This document shows, one piece after another, positions 1 to 11,274 of a DNA stretch of 64,000 nt (position 1 is its first letter; each line of letters opens with the position of its first letter). The notes under the pieces were generated by a model. The model searched no databases. It was not told the origin of the DNA and saw only the letters and a list, made by a program, of their open reading frames with translations. Made by a program: the position numbers and the translations under genes. This stretch comes from Auricularia sp. M13 (lineage: Eukaryota; Basidiomycota; Agaricomycetes; Auriculariales; Auriculariaceae): contig CM073200.1 of assembly GCA_037042915.1 (NCBI GenBank), positions 1,426,001 to 1,490,000 on the forward strand, written 5' to 3'.

Positions 1-364
1 GTGCATTGGCAGGAGGCAGACAGGATTGGTACCCCGACGATGCCGCCGTCGACGCTACCGTGACCTACCTACCTCCCTCTTACAAACTACAGCATCTTGT
101 GCAGTCGCATACGTTCTCCCCGAGACCTCTTCTGATGCCTGTCTGCTTGGATTCAAAACGATACCGAGCGCGACGCGCGTTTGAGCGAGCCCGGGCCCTT
201 GGCATATAAACGCAAACACCTCTAGTCGTGCAGCGATCAGTTCCGCCAGGCCATGGCTCGAGTTTCCTGGATAACTACTGTCTCTGGCTTTTGGTCTGGA
301 TTGCACGAAGAACTATGTACTCTAACAACAATATGGAATCTGAAGTATGCCTGCCGTCCTTTTT
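1..364. other. 3' flank of the monooxygenase, no gene seen
   Basis: I see no supported gene here. Short open frames exist on both strands but none has family-like sequence. Confidence 0.5.
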
Positions 365-1546
365 TCATGTCTGCTTGTTCCAGCGCTCCTTGGCGGCCTC
401 TCCGATGTTATCCCACATCTCGCTTTCAGGCTCGTAGAACGCTCCCTTGGTCGCGCCATCAGTCTCTTCCGCGTCGACAGCTGCAATCGGCGCAAAGTCC
501 TTCTCCCACTGCGCGACTGCCGCATCCAACTCCTCGAGCGACTTGCCGCGGGCGGATACGATAGCCTCTCCGAGAAGGCGCGCGCCATGCGTGCCGATGT
601 TGGCGCCCTTGCCCGCGAACGGCGTCATGAGGTGGAACGCGTCGCCGACGATGGTGACGCCCCTGCGGTGCGGCCACGTGTGGCCGACGGGCATCTGGTA
701 CAGCGTGCGGCTGACGAACGAGCCCTCGTCGCCCGCGAGGATGAAGTCGCGCAGGTACGGCGCCCAGCCGCCGAAGTGCTCCATAATCTTCTTCACGGCG
801 TCCGCCTGGCTCAGGCCGTGGAACGCCCTCTCGTCCGGCGTCGCGATCCAGGTGTACGCGCGCACGCGCCCGTCGCCGCAGTACTGCGCGTAGATGCACT
901 TCTGCTGCGCGAACGCGTAGACGGTGCCCTTGCCGACGCGCGCGGCGAGCTCGGGGTGCTCGCTCGCCCTCCACGAGACCTCGAACCCGTTCACGCCAGT
1001 GTAGACCGGCTTGGTGTTGCTCACGAGCGGGCGCACGCGCGAGCGCCCGCCGTCCGCGCCGATGAGCAGGTCGACGACGGTCTTGTGCCCGTTGGCGAAC
1101 GTCAGCTCCCACTCGTCGGTGCCCGCGACGGGCGCGGCGGAGACGAACGCGTGCCCCCACTTGATGCTGCCCTCCGGCGCGGCGTCGACGAGAATCTTGC
1201 GCAGCACGGGGCGGTCGATCTCGGGCCGCTGCGGGTTCTCCTCTTCGTCGGGCGGCGTGAACTGGTAGAGCGACTCGCCGGTGTGGTTCGTCATGACCGC
1301 GAGCGCGCCCTCCGGCCGCCACACCTTGCGGTACACGTCGCCGACGCCCGCCGCGATGAGCGCCGCCTGGCCCGTGCTGACGTGCAGGTCGAGCGAGCCG
1401 CCGAACGTCGCGCGCGAGGTGATGTCCGCGTCGCGTTCGTAGAGCGTGGCTGGCACGCCATGGCGCACGAGGACGTTCAGAACGACGAGGCCGACTGGCC
1501 CGGCGCCGATGATAGCAATGCGCGGCGTCTTCGACTGTTCAGACAT
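365..1546 (-). CDS. TetX-like FAD-dependent monooxygenase
   Basis: Single-exon gene of 393 residues. Seen: a Rossmann GxGxxG motif (GAGPVG, residues 14-19), a middle DG motif (GADGGRSRVR, near residue 170) and a C-terminal FAD-ribityl GD motif (GDAFHLMTPFAGKGAN, near residue 305). This order is that of class A flavoprotein monooxygenases (PHBH fold), and the GDAFHLMTPFAG form is close to the TetX subgroup. The family uses NAD(P)H and oxygen to hydroxylate aromatic or polyketide-like substrates; the substrate here cannot be read. The start is the ATG at 1544-1546; the frame extends 12 codons further upstream without an ATG. No signal peptide or membrane segment is evident, so a cytosolic enzyme is inferred. 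It looks whole. No biosynthetic partner gene lies next to it. Confidence 0.9.
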   Translation of the reverse strand: MSEQSKTPRIAIIGAGPVGLVVLNVLVRHGVPATLYERDADITSRATFGGSLDLHVSTGQAALIAAGVGDVYRKVWRPEGALAVMTNHTGESLYQFTPPDEEENPQRPEIDRPVLRKILVDAAPEGSIKWGHAFVSAAPVAGTDEWELTFANGHKTVVDLLIGADGGRSRVRPLVSNTKPVYTGVNGFEVSWRASEHPELAARVGKGTVYAFAQQKCIYAQYCGDGRVRAYTWIATPDERAFHGLSQADAVKKIMEHFGGWAPYLRDFILAGDEGSFVSRTLYQMPVGHTWPHRRGVTIVGDAFHLMTPFAGKGANIGTHGARLLGEAIVSARGKSLEELDAAVAQWEKDFAPIAAVDAEETDGATKGAFYEPESEMWDNIGEAAKERWNKQT

Positions 1547-2640
1547 TGTGTTGCTGTGCAAGAATCGTCGTCTTGCGACCACTCACTTTAAATGTCTCAA
1601 CGCTCCCTGAGTCGAGCCCTGCACGCGTAAGCGTGGAAGTGTGCCGGCAGCATACCCGGCCATTTTCGACCAGTCGGCGAATGTTGAATCTCAAGGCTAC
1701 GCGCAAGCCTTGCCTTTGCATTTTTCGAGGATCGGCATGAGAGCCACAATCAGAGTGACCTTTTGTAGCGGAACGCTGCCGCAGCCCAATCTTATCTGAT
1801 GACGCTTACCTAATGTTTTCCCCGAAATCCATCGGCGTTTGGATGCTGGCCCATAATTGGCAGTCTGAAGTCAACCCTGGACTGCTGAGTCGGTGGCCTG
1901 GACTGCTTAGAAAAGAGCGCATCCGGCACCGCGTGCTCACAGCCTAAAGTGGTGAGGAAAGCTTCTTTCCAACTCTCTGAGATTTCTCTGGTTCACTTAG
2001 TTCCAATGCGGCGTTGCTACTGGCTGTAGCTGCTACGGTCCAAATGACGGACTGGAATTATGCAGCTGCTAGTACAATCTCGTCTATTCGCCGTGGCCCG
2101 TGGCAAACCCATCGAACCTCTCCCGTACCTCGCGAAGGAAGGATTTTCAGAGGTGTGCAGTCCCTTCATGTCGCTACGGCAGAGCGTTGCATTCTAATCT
2201 GGATTACATGCGCTTGCCCTTCTGGTCAGACTGCGCTACTTACTTAGAGATCGTGGTACAGGCTGGGGGAATGTCGATTTATGCTTGTAGCAGCAAGACG
2301 TGGACAGCGTACCCAAGACAGTGCCATATGTACGACCTGAGTGTTGATACCGATAACGCAAGCCCATTCCAAGAGCGAGTAGCGGCTGATTCACAACGCA
2401 TGCAGACGGCCACCGTTCCCTGCTCTTTCAAGTGCGCGAAACCGACTCGGATAGGGCTGCTCACGAGGATCTGAAGGGATGTGTGGGGGCGTAATCTATG
2501 TGTAGACCGGCGAGGAATGACTGGAACCGGTCGCCGACATGAAGCGCGCCCTGTCGGGCGCTACGCCATGCGTCGACTCGAAAGACTCAGCAACAGTGAT
2601 ATTCCCCAGGCGAGCGAACCAACCGCGCGGGCAGAGGAGT
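1547..2640. other. intergenic, nothing recognised
   Basis: About 1.1 kb upstream of the monooxygenase. No protein-like frame, repeat or RNA gene was recognised. Confidence 0.5.
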
Positions 2641-3664
2641 CTAGTAAGAGGGGGAGCATCGGATGCGCCGCGTGCGGCAATGCTCCAACAGAGCAAGATT
2701 CGACTGTCGCTCAGGTGAAAATCCCACCAAGCTGAGTGACCTGAGTTTCCGCAATTGCGGAGCAGAGCGCAGATAGTCGAGCGGGATGTCGACAGCATCA
2801 TAAGCACGGGCATTCAGGCGTTCCAAGTGTAAATGGCGAATGACGATGTCTGGCGGCGCGGCGTCGATGAGCTGCCGAGCGTTCCATGTCAGATGCTCTG
2901 GCGCCGATATACCGAGGACGGCCATGCTGACGAAGGTTGCGAACACCAGCTGCATCTGCTCCACAAAGCCGAAGGTGCCCGTCGCAGGAAGGGTCAGCCT
3001 GAAGTCACGAAGCTGCGGGGCGGCCGCCCGCAGCGCGCCGAACAGAGCGTTCTCAACCGCGCTGTCGAGCCCGCTGCGGTCGTAGTCCCAGACATTCAGG
3101 ATGTGTAGCGTCCGCAACGTGCGACTCGAGCAATCTACAATGAGCGCGCAGGCCGATACGGGTATGAATCCTCCGTAGACGAACGACTCCAGACTGAATG
3201 GGGGAGTGGGCAGGGTACCCGGCGCCGGCGGCGCAGAGCTTTGGGAACGGTCCCGTGCGCGGCATCGCAAGCTCCAGCGCACGCAGGTGCGGCATGAGCT
3301 CGAAGAGACTGAAAAGCATTCCGGTCTCGTAGAGTGAGGCTGTAGACGGCCGCACGGTCAGGCTTGCCAGGTTCCGGAAAGCAGGCGACGAGCGCGGGAG
3401 CGCCTCCAGGCTCGGCGAGACGTCCAGCAGCCAAAGCGAGATTACGCGTGGGCTGCGCACATGTAGTTTTATCAGGTCTGGGGTCGAGAACGTCGTGTAG
3501 AGCGCCGAGGAATGCAGGCGGACGCAGCGGATGGAGAGGCACCAGGGTTGCTGAACGTCCAGCACCTCCGGATTTGGCGCTGCGCGGCCGATCCTAAGCC
3601 CTGGAAGCACGTCTGCAACAAACGCTGTAGGCAGAGAGCCATAGTATATACTTGTCCGCCCCAT
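2641..3664 (-). pseudogene. leucine-rich F-box-like protein fragment, frame-broken
   Basis: Two overlapping minus frames together look like the leucine-rich part of a fungal F-box-type protein. The upstream part (3664 to about 3260) has repeats such as DLIKLHVRSPRVISLWLLDV and LMPHLRALELAMPRTG. The downstream part (about 3240 to 2641) continues with RTLRTLHILNVWDYD and LDYLRSAPQLRKLRSLSLVG. The frame changes near 3240-3280; the only GT-AG pair there would give a 25-nt intron, too short for this genome, so a frameshift is preferred. No F-box is seen at the N-terminus. If active the family would recruit targets to SCF ubiquitin ligases, but this copy is probably broken. The family call rests on repeat style only. 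Confidence 0.45.
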
Positions 3665-3916
3665 ATGGGCAGAGGTGAAGAGGCTAACGGTTGAGCATGG
3701 TCCGTTCTCGCCTGGTTCGGCGGCATCATCGGGGTACGAACTGGCGTTCTTCCTGCCCAGCTACTCGGCCGTGAAACGGTCGGAATTGAGCGGTCACAGG
3801 CCACGAGCATAGTTTGGACGCTGGGAGACACGCCAGTCTTGTTCCTTTGCCTGACCACATCTCCACGTCGCTTCAGGCATCCAGCCGCCTAGCAAGTCAT
3901 TTACGCGGTTTTCTTC

Positions 3917-5437
3917 ATGGCTCAGACAGGTGCTGCTCATCATTCTGAGGACACCAAGGCTTCTAACAGATTTTTCAGTGATAAACGAGGGCGACATCGT
4001 AACGGTGGACCTATTTGATGAAGACGAACACGGAGAGCGCTTCGAACCGTTCGCTGTTCGCATTATATCGGACGCAGTGGCGAAGGGCGGCACATCGCGC
4101 ATTCTCACAGGCGAACTGGAGCTCATCGATGGTGATCAGCTAGAGGTAGCCGTCAAGGTCGTTCAATAGGCGCAGGACTCTGAGGCTGCTCGCGAAGTAC
4201 GTTCTCAATGAAAGATGCTGATATGGATCGAACTAAATCGTACGTAGCGACTTCGGCGCGAGCTTCATGCGATACGACGAGCTAGACACCGTTTTATTCT
4301 TCCTTGCTTTGGCGCTGCGGATCTGAACGACGTAGTTGTCATCGTGTCGCCTTTCGTGCGGAATGGCAACCTTCTAAAGCATCTCGCCAACCATCCCTCC
4401 ACCAATAGGCCGTTGCTGGTATGCTATTCTCATTTGCATATTTCCTCCTCTCATATATTATCCAGTTGCTTCAGGTCGCTGACGCTGTCAATCATCTCCA
4501 TCGGCATTTAGAGATGGTGCATGGCGACCTCAAATGCGTTAGTATAGCCCTCCCTCTGAGCCAAGAAGTATGCTGAATGAGATCATTGTGCAGGAGAACG
4601 TGCTCGTTTCAGACGAAGGCAATGCGCTCTTGACGGACTTCGGTCTCAGTACATCCGTCGATAAGGCCAATTTTGATGGTACAACGGCGACATCGATTCG
4701 CAACTGGAAAACTCTTCGATTCGCTGCCCCGGAGATCTTACGCGACGACGCAGGATCTGCCAATGGACGTATCCGGTCGAAGACGCGTGAGACGGACGTC
4801 TATGCATTTGGAATGCTAATACTCCATGTAACGCGCCGTATCGCTTTCCGGGAAAGCGCTTGCTGAAGACAATTTCTTCTTAGGCTTTCATTGGCCGCCA
4901 ACCCTGGCCGGGGTGCAATGACTATGTCGTGGTGGCGGAGGTCTTGCACCCGAAGCGCTTCCATCCTCATCCGGGACCTCAAGTCACGGCTTTGGGATTG
5001 CGCGACGAATTGTGGGCGATCTGCCTGGCTTGCTGGAAATACGACCCCGATGGGAGACCAACGATGGATCAAGTTCGTGAAAATCTTGCGGTAAGTGCTA
5101 TCGTGACTGCTGTTATGCTTGGTGCGGAGAACCATCGTTCTAAATCAGCATTAGAAAGCAATGGTGGCCTCCCATAACGGCAACTCAAGTGCAGCTACCG
5201 GCGTCTCTCCGTCATACTCGGCGTCCGAGATTCTCGGTTCCTATACCACGACATACAGTCTCCCTCTCACAAGGGTGAAACCCACCTCCGCGTCTGGTCC
5301 AGTGTGCCGCATGATTGTGCTCCAGGTAAGACAACGACCTCAGTTCGGGATTGAATGTTTGATCGAATCTGTTACAGATCAGCCGCTCAACATCCATCTG
5401 CTTTTTTTTTTATATAATTCCGGCATCGCAACAATAA
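3917..5437 (+). pseudogene. TKL-like protein kinase 1, eight exons, one in-frame stop
   Basis: Exons by eye: 3917-3929, 3979-4196, 4248-4418, 4475-4537, 4594-4827, 4884-5090, 5155-5325, 5378-5437. All GT-AG, introns 49-64 bp, phases consistent. Catalytic landmarks: putative glycine loop KGGTSRILTG, VAVK lysine (residue 64), MVHGDLKC catalytic loop split by an intron before ENV, TDFGLS, RFAAPEIL, DVYAFG and GRPTMDQV. It should be a cytosolic Ser/Thr (TKL-type) kinase. Codon 68 is TAG (4167-4169), just after VAVKVVQ, where the paralogue at 36856-38517 reads His. An alternative donor at 4158 (AAG|GT) would remove 13 codons including the stop and keep frame, so it may be a very recent pseudogene or an unusual isoform. 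Confidence 0.8.
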
Positions 5438-6436
5438 TCCCGCCCCGTGTTGTCTTTAAGGGTTGAACGGCCGACACTGCTCCTGCCCGCCAGGACCAGA
5501 GTCACTCCAGAGTCCCCTGCTTACACGATCATGTTATTGTTAACGGTCTCGTCCCGGGAAGATGCTGGACCTCCTCTCGCACGCCTCAGGATGACCTTCG
5601 TCCCCTACTAGTATATTCATATATCTTAGTAGAGTATTTACTTTGTTGTCAAGGTCTGGCAGTTAATTGGCTCAATTACCTGCCGATACACGTTACTACC
5701 AAATACTTAGTCACTATGTCTTTTCACTTGCACGAGGGCTGCCGTGCCCTCTCACTCAGCGACAGCAGGCTGGGTCATACAATCCCGACTGGCAGTGCTC
5801 GCGCCAGAGGCTGCCACGCATTCAGGGCCGAGTCGGAAATGTCAGAGTAGCGCTTTGCCACCCTGAGACTCGGGAAACTTGCCAAAGGACAAATATCCTG
5901 CCGCGCCGGAAGCCAAGTTGCCAACTTCACCTGCAACAGGTGCAACAATGGACGCAGCAGGTTCCACTACAGAACTCATCCCCCGTGCGACCCACGAATG
6001 TTGCTGCCGTCTACGAGGTTTCGGTCCTTTAAGAGAGCGAAAGAGCGTGACGGTGTTCGCGAGACGAGAACGTGGGCGAGAATTCGAGATATCTTTGGAG
6101 CAGATGATAGACTGAGAGCGAGCTGGCAGGAAGCAGATGCGTCGCTCTGAGACGAATGACGAACGGATGCACATGCATTTGAATAGGAAAAAGCGTAGAT
6201 TACTTGACCAGAGCGAGAAGCATAACCCAAGGAGTCTAATCGTCCTCAGACTCGAGCAACCGTCGCAAGAGTCCACCATCTACAGGCCCTATAGCGAAAG
6301 AAGCGTCAGCATGGTGTTAACGCGTGAAACGAAAGGCAGCGACATACGGCCTGTTGTGGAAGCCCTCGCAGCGACGCGGTATGCGAGCGGACTGGCGTCG
6401 CCCGGCGAGCTCGACATACTGCCAGTGCTGGCGACG
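5438..6436. other. intergenic, nothing convincing
   Basis: Small frames occur on both strands, for example around 5842-6279 minus, but their residue make-up is not protein-like. No repeat or RNA gene seen. Confidence 0.4.
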
Positions 6437-7179
6437 CTATTGAGCATGAAGTTCACTGTCGACGCGCTCCCAGGCGTTGGCTGCGAAGCCGATAAGTTGA
6501 ACGCGGAGTTGCTCTGACTGTGCAAGGTTGTAAACAACATTATGCAGGGACAATGCAATTAAAATGCGCACGATAATGTGTAATTTGGCAAACGCGCGGG
6601 CGTGCTGAGCGGCGAGGGAGCGGGCGGGGCGAACGATGTCCGGCGCGGTGTTGCCTATATCCATGGGTGTTCAGCAAGCGTTTGTAGCAGGAGCGCGGGA
6701 TCATGGCACAGACTTTTGAAATGCCCGCGAGCGGCCGCGCAGGAGACGCTGTTCTCGGTGGGACCTTGGCAGGCTGAAACAACGGCGGCAAGTTCTTCTT
6801 GGGACTCTGCAACGCGTACGCGGAGAATAGCATGTTGCACGCCGCCAAAAGTAATGCGCTTAGCCCTAATCACCGTGTACAAAATTGTGAGTAATTGAAG
6901 CAAATATTCGAAGTAAGTGATTGAAAGTAAGTGGATTTTAAAGCACTTACAAGTCCAATACAGTGTCCCGCGCAGCGTGACGTTCCAGCCCCAGACGTTG
7001 AGCTCGGCGATCACGACGCGCGCAAAGAATAAGAGGCCAATGGCAAGCCCGTTTGTCCGCAGCGACGCGACCGCCGCGGCGCGGTGTGGCCGCCCTATGC
7101 CCAGCTGCGCTATGGGCGATGGCGGCGGAGCCGCTGGAGCTGCGGGCGACGGTGGCGGCGGTAAACGCGGCGAGATCAT
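6437..7179 (-). CDS. small predicted membrane protein, family unknown
   Basis: Model on the minus strand: exons 7179-6951, 6865-6710 and 6654-6437, introns 85 and 55 bp with GT-AG ends and phases that sum correctly to 200 residues. The N-terminus is rich in Pro, Ala and Arg. Three hydrophobic stretches follow: NGLAIGLLFFARVVIAELNV (exon 1), WLSALLLAACNMLF across the first intron, and HIIVRILIALSLHNVVYNL in exon 3. I do not recognise the family. The start is the first in-frame ATG after an upstream stop; a further 5' exon is possible. Support comes only from the clean splicing arithmetic and the hydrophobic pattern, so the call is tentative. Confidence 0.4.
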
Positions 7180-7800
7180 GGAGGAAAGCGCGGTTCGGTC
7201 GGGGTTCGAAACACGCTTCACGGCTTTGTTCTTCGAACCCCCGCCGCGTCATGTAGGCAAGTAATGCACTGGAAAGTGCCAAAAGGCCCAATAAATCAAA
7301 TTTTACTTTTATTTTCTTCTTTTATTTCCAGCCCAAGCGCTGAAATCGTCGAAAGAGAGCCCAAAGAGAGCCTCCACATTGACACAAGTTAAAGCATTGA
7401 CCTGAGCGCGTCAATGGCTGTGGACAACCTTTAAACATGGGGATGAGGAGGTATATGGTGCCATTAACGACTTTGATTCTCAGCCTGGGACGGAGCTGTC
7501 CACAGCCGTGTTCATCATTCGCCACGATGGTTGGCGCTGGACGTCGGTGCCGACCGGTGTTAGCACGTTGGCAGCACAAGCCGAGTCAATGTACAATGAC
7601 TGTAGTCTCAGTACAAATAGCTATCACCATGCTTCCTAGTCAGACTTATTTCCTGTCCGTCAACCCGGTCTTTCCTGACAGATGTACAGTCGTAGCGAAA
7701 CAAGTCGCGCGTCGTCAACACGTCGAGCTGAAGGGGATGGAACGCGGTTAACGAAGTCTGCTCAGGGATTTAAGTGCGTTGGACGAGGTAAGCTACACTT
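7180..7800. other. intergenic, nothing recognised
   Basis: No supported gene. A short frame beginning with ATG at 7682 could be a 5' exon for the zinc-finger gene, but I could not find a splice that joins the two in frame. Confidence 0.4.
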
Positions 7801-8385
7801 TTGCATCCTAGACGCTGCTCAATTTCTCTCGAGGCATTGCGTATTAAGAGCGCGGAGCGTAATGGCCTCCGGCATCCTGATGCGCCGCGGACGGTACCAA
7901 CTAGCACTGTGTCTTCTTCTACTGCTTCGTTACCTCCCACGCGACGTTGGTTCTGTTCCATCGGCACCTGCACCAAGACCTTCAGCCGCCGCTATAACCG
8001 CGACCGCCACATTGCCTCCGCTCACCCTGAAGTCAGCACGCACCTGGCCGGGGCACTACGCGAAAGAGACAACGAATGCGGCAAATGCGGTAGGACGTTC
8101 AGCCGGAGAGACGCGCTGGCCAGGCATATGACTGAGCTCCATCCCCGAATTCGCTGCGCCCAAGCGTCGCCGCCGCCAGGGTATCGGTGGCAACGCGCCC
8201 TCCTGCTGGAAGACCAGTCCTTTGACTTCGACTTCGCATCATCATCATCGCCGCGGCAGTATGCCACAGGCATAGAGCGCAGCACGCCAGCGGGGTATCA
8301 ATCTTCTGCAAAAAAGGACATCGCTATAACGTGCTTTACGGTCGTCAGAGATCAGAAGAGCTCAAAGTATACCCCCCCTCTATAG
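7801..8385 (+). CDS. C2H2 zinc-finger protein, start unresolved
   Basis: An open exon of about 194 codons with two adjacent C2H2 fingers: WFCSIGTCTKTFSRRYNRDR followed by HIASAH (Cys-x4-Cys, His-x4-His), and NECGKCGRTFSRRDALARHM followed by TELH (Cys-x2-Cys, His-x4-His). Finger-tip residues R, N and R fit sequence-specific DNA binding, so a nuclear transcription factor is likely. The frame has no ATG before the first finger; an upstream exon must supply the start and I could not place it. The C-terminal half is low-complexity (Asp/Phe and Ser runs) and stops at 8385. Targets are unknown. Confidence 0.65.
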   Translation: MHPRRCSISLEALRIKSAERNGLRHPDAPRTVPTSTVSSSTASLPPTRRWFCSIGTCTKTFSRRYNRDRHIASAHPEVSTHLAGALRERDNECGKCGRTFSRRDALARHMTELHPRIRCAQASPPPGYRWQRALLLEDQSFDFDFASSSSPRQYATGIERSTPAGYQSSAKKDIAITCFTVVRDQKSSKYTPPL

Positions 8386-10599
8386 CAGCTCTGTAACCTA
8401 ATAGTCCATTTTGATAGCACCATATCATGGCTTTGAAGGGCTTTGAAAGACCTCTCTGGAGGCTCTCAAATCCCGCCAGAGCCTGACGGATAAGGCAAGG
8501 CTTCGAAGCCGATCACTCGCAGCTTGTTTGACCAAGGTTCCCAAATGGCACAGTCACAGCTCCATTTAGGTTCCTTGGCTCTGAGTTACTTCGAGGTGCG
8601 CGGGATGCTGGTGTAGGCAGAGGAGAGTAGCAATGGATTACGAATGAGCGATACCCTACATGCGGCTCGAAGAACTAAGTACATGCGTGGAATTCCAAAT
8701 CATACCGCCCAATCCAAGTCCCACGTTCCATGATCAACTGTAAATGCGCAGCATTAGGTCAGCGACTTGAACGGAAGAGCTCAAACAGCACAAGTCGGAC
8801 GACGCACCCTACAGCTCAGGACTACGACCAGGCGTTGTACTCGAATCCACGAAGACTGGCGAGTTCACAGCAGCACAGGATAAAAAGATACGACGTACTT
8901 GACGTAGAAACCTGACGAGTGGTGCCGCGACTTGCGATGAGGACACGCCTCGGACTGGCTGGTTGGTGGGGAGAGCGAGAGGACTTGCAAACATTCGGAG
9001 ACGTCCCATCTTCCTTTTAAATCGGGCGGGCCTGCCTGCAATAAATTTGAGCTAATTGGAGAACCTGTTATTCGATCGGATCTCCCAAAGCAGTGGAGAG
9101 CACGAAGGCTGGGCGCTGCACTGTCCTATAGACCTAAGCTTCGTCTCCAAAGTCTGTGGAGCGGCAAGTCAGCGCTATGGAGTCTATGAAGGACTATCGC
9201 GGCTCAAACGAAGAATATCATACCTATGATGCCCTTTGAAAGCGTGAAGCGAGTCTATACAGCAAGTCGGTTTTTACAGAAGAATGGCAGTGGGTGCTCG
9301 TCCCCGAGCGCGTAGACCAGTTAGCTGCATCGATATCACAGCCTTCGCCACGTCCGCTGCATGCTCGACCAGTGGGAAACAACGCAATCCCAACACTAGG
9401 CACTCAACCAATTGACAAATCGCTGGGCGGGTTAGGCTTTGAAGAGGTGCAATCGTCAAATCCTGAGCCCTCTGGCGACGTCGGTCAGCCGTGGGAGCCG
9501 TCAATAGAAGACTGGGAAACGTTCATCACTATGTTCACCGCGGAGAAGGTGACGGAGGCTGGAGAAGCAGTTCGAGGCAGGAGTATATAGTGCCACGTGG
9601 ATGAATGCGCAGCGACCTGTAACATATTCCATTCTGCAGCGAGAAGTAGCCGTGTAAAGATCCATGCTGTCGTCGAGGAGCTCAATGCAAGCCATCAGAG
9701 CAACCTCCAGATCCAATGAACAGCAAAGAGTGACAGCTGCCGTAGTTGCAAATGTGCGGCGATGGATGCAGCTGAAAACACGGAAAGGAAAAGAGTAAGA
9801 ACTTGGACCCGGGGAAACCGATTTCATACCCCGACGCCTCCTTGCCTTCCTGCCTTGCTGATTCACTTCGTCTCGCTCGTATTCATACTAGGCTCCAACC
9901 CAACGTCCCGCGGATCAACTTTTTACCCTTTGTTAACTTGCGCTCTTGCCGCCTTGCTCCAAACCGAGCCCATGCAGCTCAGGGTCGCACAGACGGCAAA
10001 ACGCTGGCTTTGAACTGCTGTACTTGCATCATCTAGGTGGAGTCGACCCGCATAGACCTAATTTCGCCGCTTCAGCCGAATGCATCCAACGTTGGGTGCC
10101 TACGCGCCGGTGCTCTGTTGAGCGGCCTCTTCCAACCGTGTATTGCTCGCGTGGCGCCCATCCTTCGAGCCGCTCTAGCTACCTCCAGCTTCACACGGCA
10201 AATACGTTGTTGCCATCTGTATGCGTCATACCTCGGTGTCTGTCAGCCCGGATATTTCTGGATAATGTGAAGGCATCATACTGCGAAAGTGCGATCTTGT
10301 CAAGTTGGTGCTACGAGTTTCGGCACACGGTCTGCTCTCGTACCTACCCCAAATGGTTTTTGCGCATGCACGCCCTCTTGCGGGCGAATCGAGATGCAAA
10401 ATTATCGAAGTCATGCATGCGGCGAAGTTTGGAAGCTATCAGGGTCCGTCTCAACCGTTCGTTCTGCTGCACTGCAACACTATCGTCATTGCGCTCGTAT
10501 TTTTGTCCTCGTCCTGCATCATGCCGCGCAGAGACACTCACTTCGTCATTGCCGAGTGCTGCATGTTCGGCCACCTGCATTATCATATCAGACTCGAGG
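8386..10599. other. 2.2 kb without a supported gene
   Basis: Mostly featureless. A short plus-strand frame at about 9294-9590 ends in a plausible acidic segment (PWEPSIEDWETFITMFTAEK) and could be a gene remnant, but nothing else supports it. Confidence 0.4.
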
Positions 10600-10607
10600 T
10601 ATAAAAG
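10600..10607 (+). promoter_or_regulatory. TATA box of secreted protein gene A
   Basis: TATAAAAG lies about 83 bp before the ATG at 10683. The paralogue at 18666 has a TATA-like box at a similar distance, and both share a CA-rich leader ending ACGACAATGCAGAT. Confidence 0.6.
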
Positions 10608-10959
10608 CACGCTCAACCTGCAGGCTGCTTCGTCGTCGCAGCAGCAGCAGCAGCACGCCGAGTTCAGACCTCGAACACGACAATGCAGATCCGCGTCTTC
10701 AGCCTCGTCTTCTCGCTCTCTCTCGTCTTCTTCGCGCTCGCTGCGCCGTCGCCGGTGGCCAGCGAGGTCAAGGATATCGAGGTCTCCAAGCGCCAGCTTG
10801 ACGGGCTCTCAAACGTCCTCAATGTCATCACCAGCGCTGTGAGCCTCCTCACTCCTATCCTCGGCAGTCTCAGTGCGCATACCCTGTTCTCGACTTGGAG
10901 CGCGTTACGCTGACTCGTTCCCACGCAGCCGGTCTTGCAGGAACCGGTGGCAACCCCAC

Positions 10960-10964
10960 CGACC
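10960..10964. repeat. target-site duplication CGACC, left copy
   Basis: CGACC directly precedes the TG start of the left LTR and is repeated at 16236-16240 after the CA end of the right LTR. Five bases is the usual duplication for copia integrases. Confidence 0.9.
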
Positions 10965-11274
10965 TGAGAAAGGTCACGAGTGCGGCTGAGGAATGCGCGG
11001 ATAGCGCAGGAGACTCAGTCGCGTGTGCAGGAGACAAATGCGAACTGTGTATATACCTGAGGAATGCGCGGATAGCGCAGGAGACTAATATACAGTGAGC
11101 ATGCAGAGAAAGACATGAGAGAATCGAGTGGGTCTCACCTCAGTCGCGTGTGCAGGAGACAAATGCGAACTGAGGTGGCTACATGCGAGGCACGGGCATA
11201 AGTAGTCGAGGGCGGACAATAGAAAGATGAGACGAGAGTGGCACAGAGTGCCACTCGATGGTCACGTCGTGACA
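10965..11274 (-). repeat. copia LTR (3' LTR of the minus-strand element)
   Basis: 310 bp, starts TG and ends CA on both strands. It holds internal direct repeats: GAGGAATGCGCGGATAGCGC occurs twice, and GTCGCGTGTGCAGGAGACAA occurs twice. Identical to 15926-16235 as read. Confidence 0.95.

Noticed and set aside
347-1591. Long plus-strand frame opposite the monooxygenase
   Set aside because: Arg/Val/Ala-rich mirror of a GC-rich coding exon; no family motif. The minus frame has complete flavoprotein motifs.
3215-3260. 25-nt intron to join the two LRR frames
   Set aside because: Too short for splicing; all supported introns here are 46 bp or longer.
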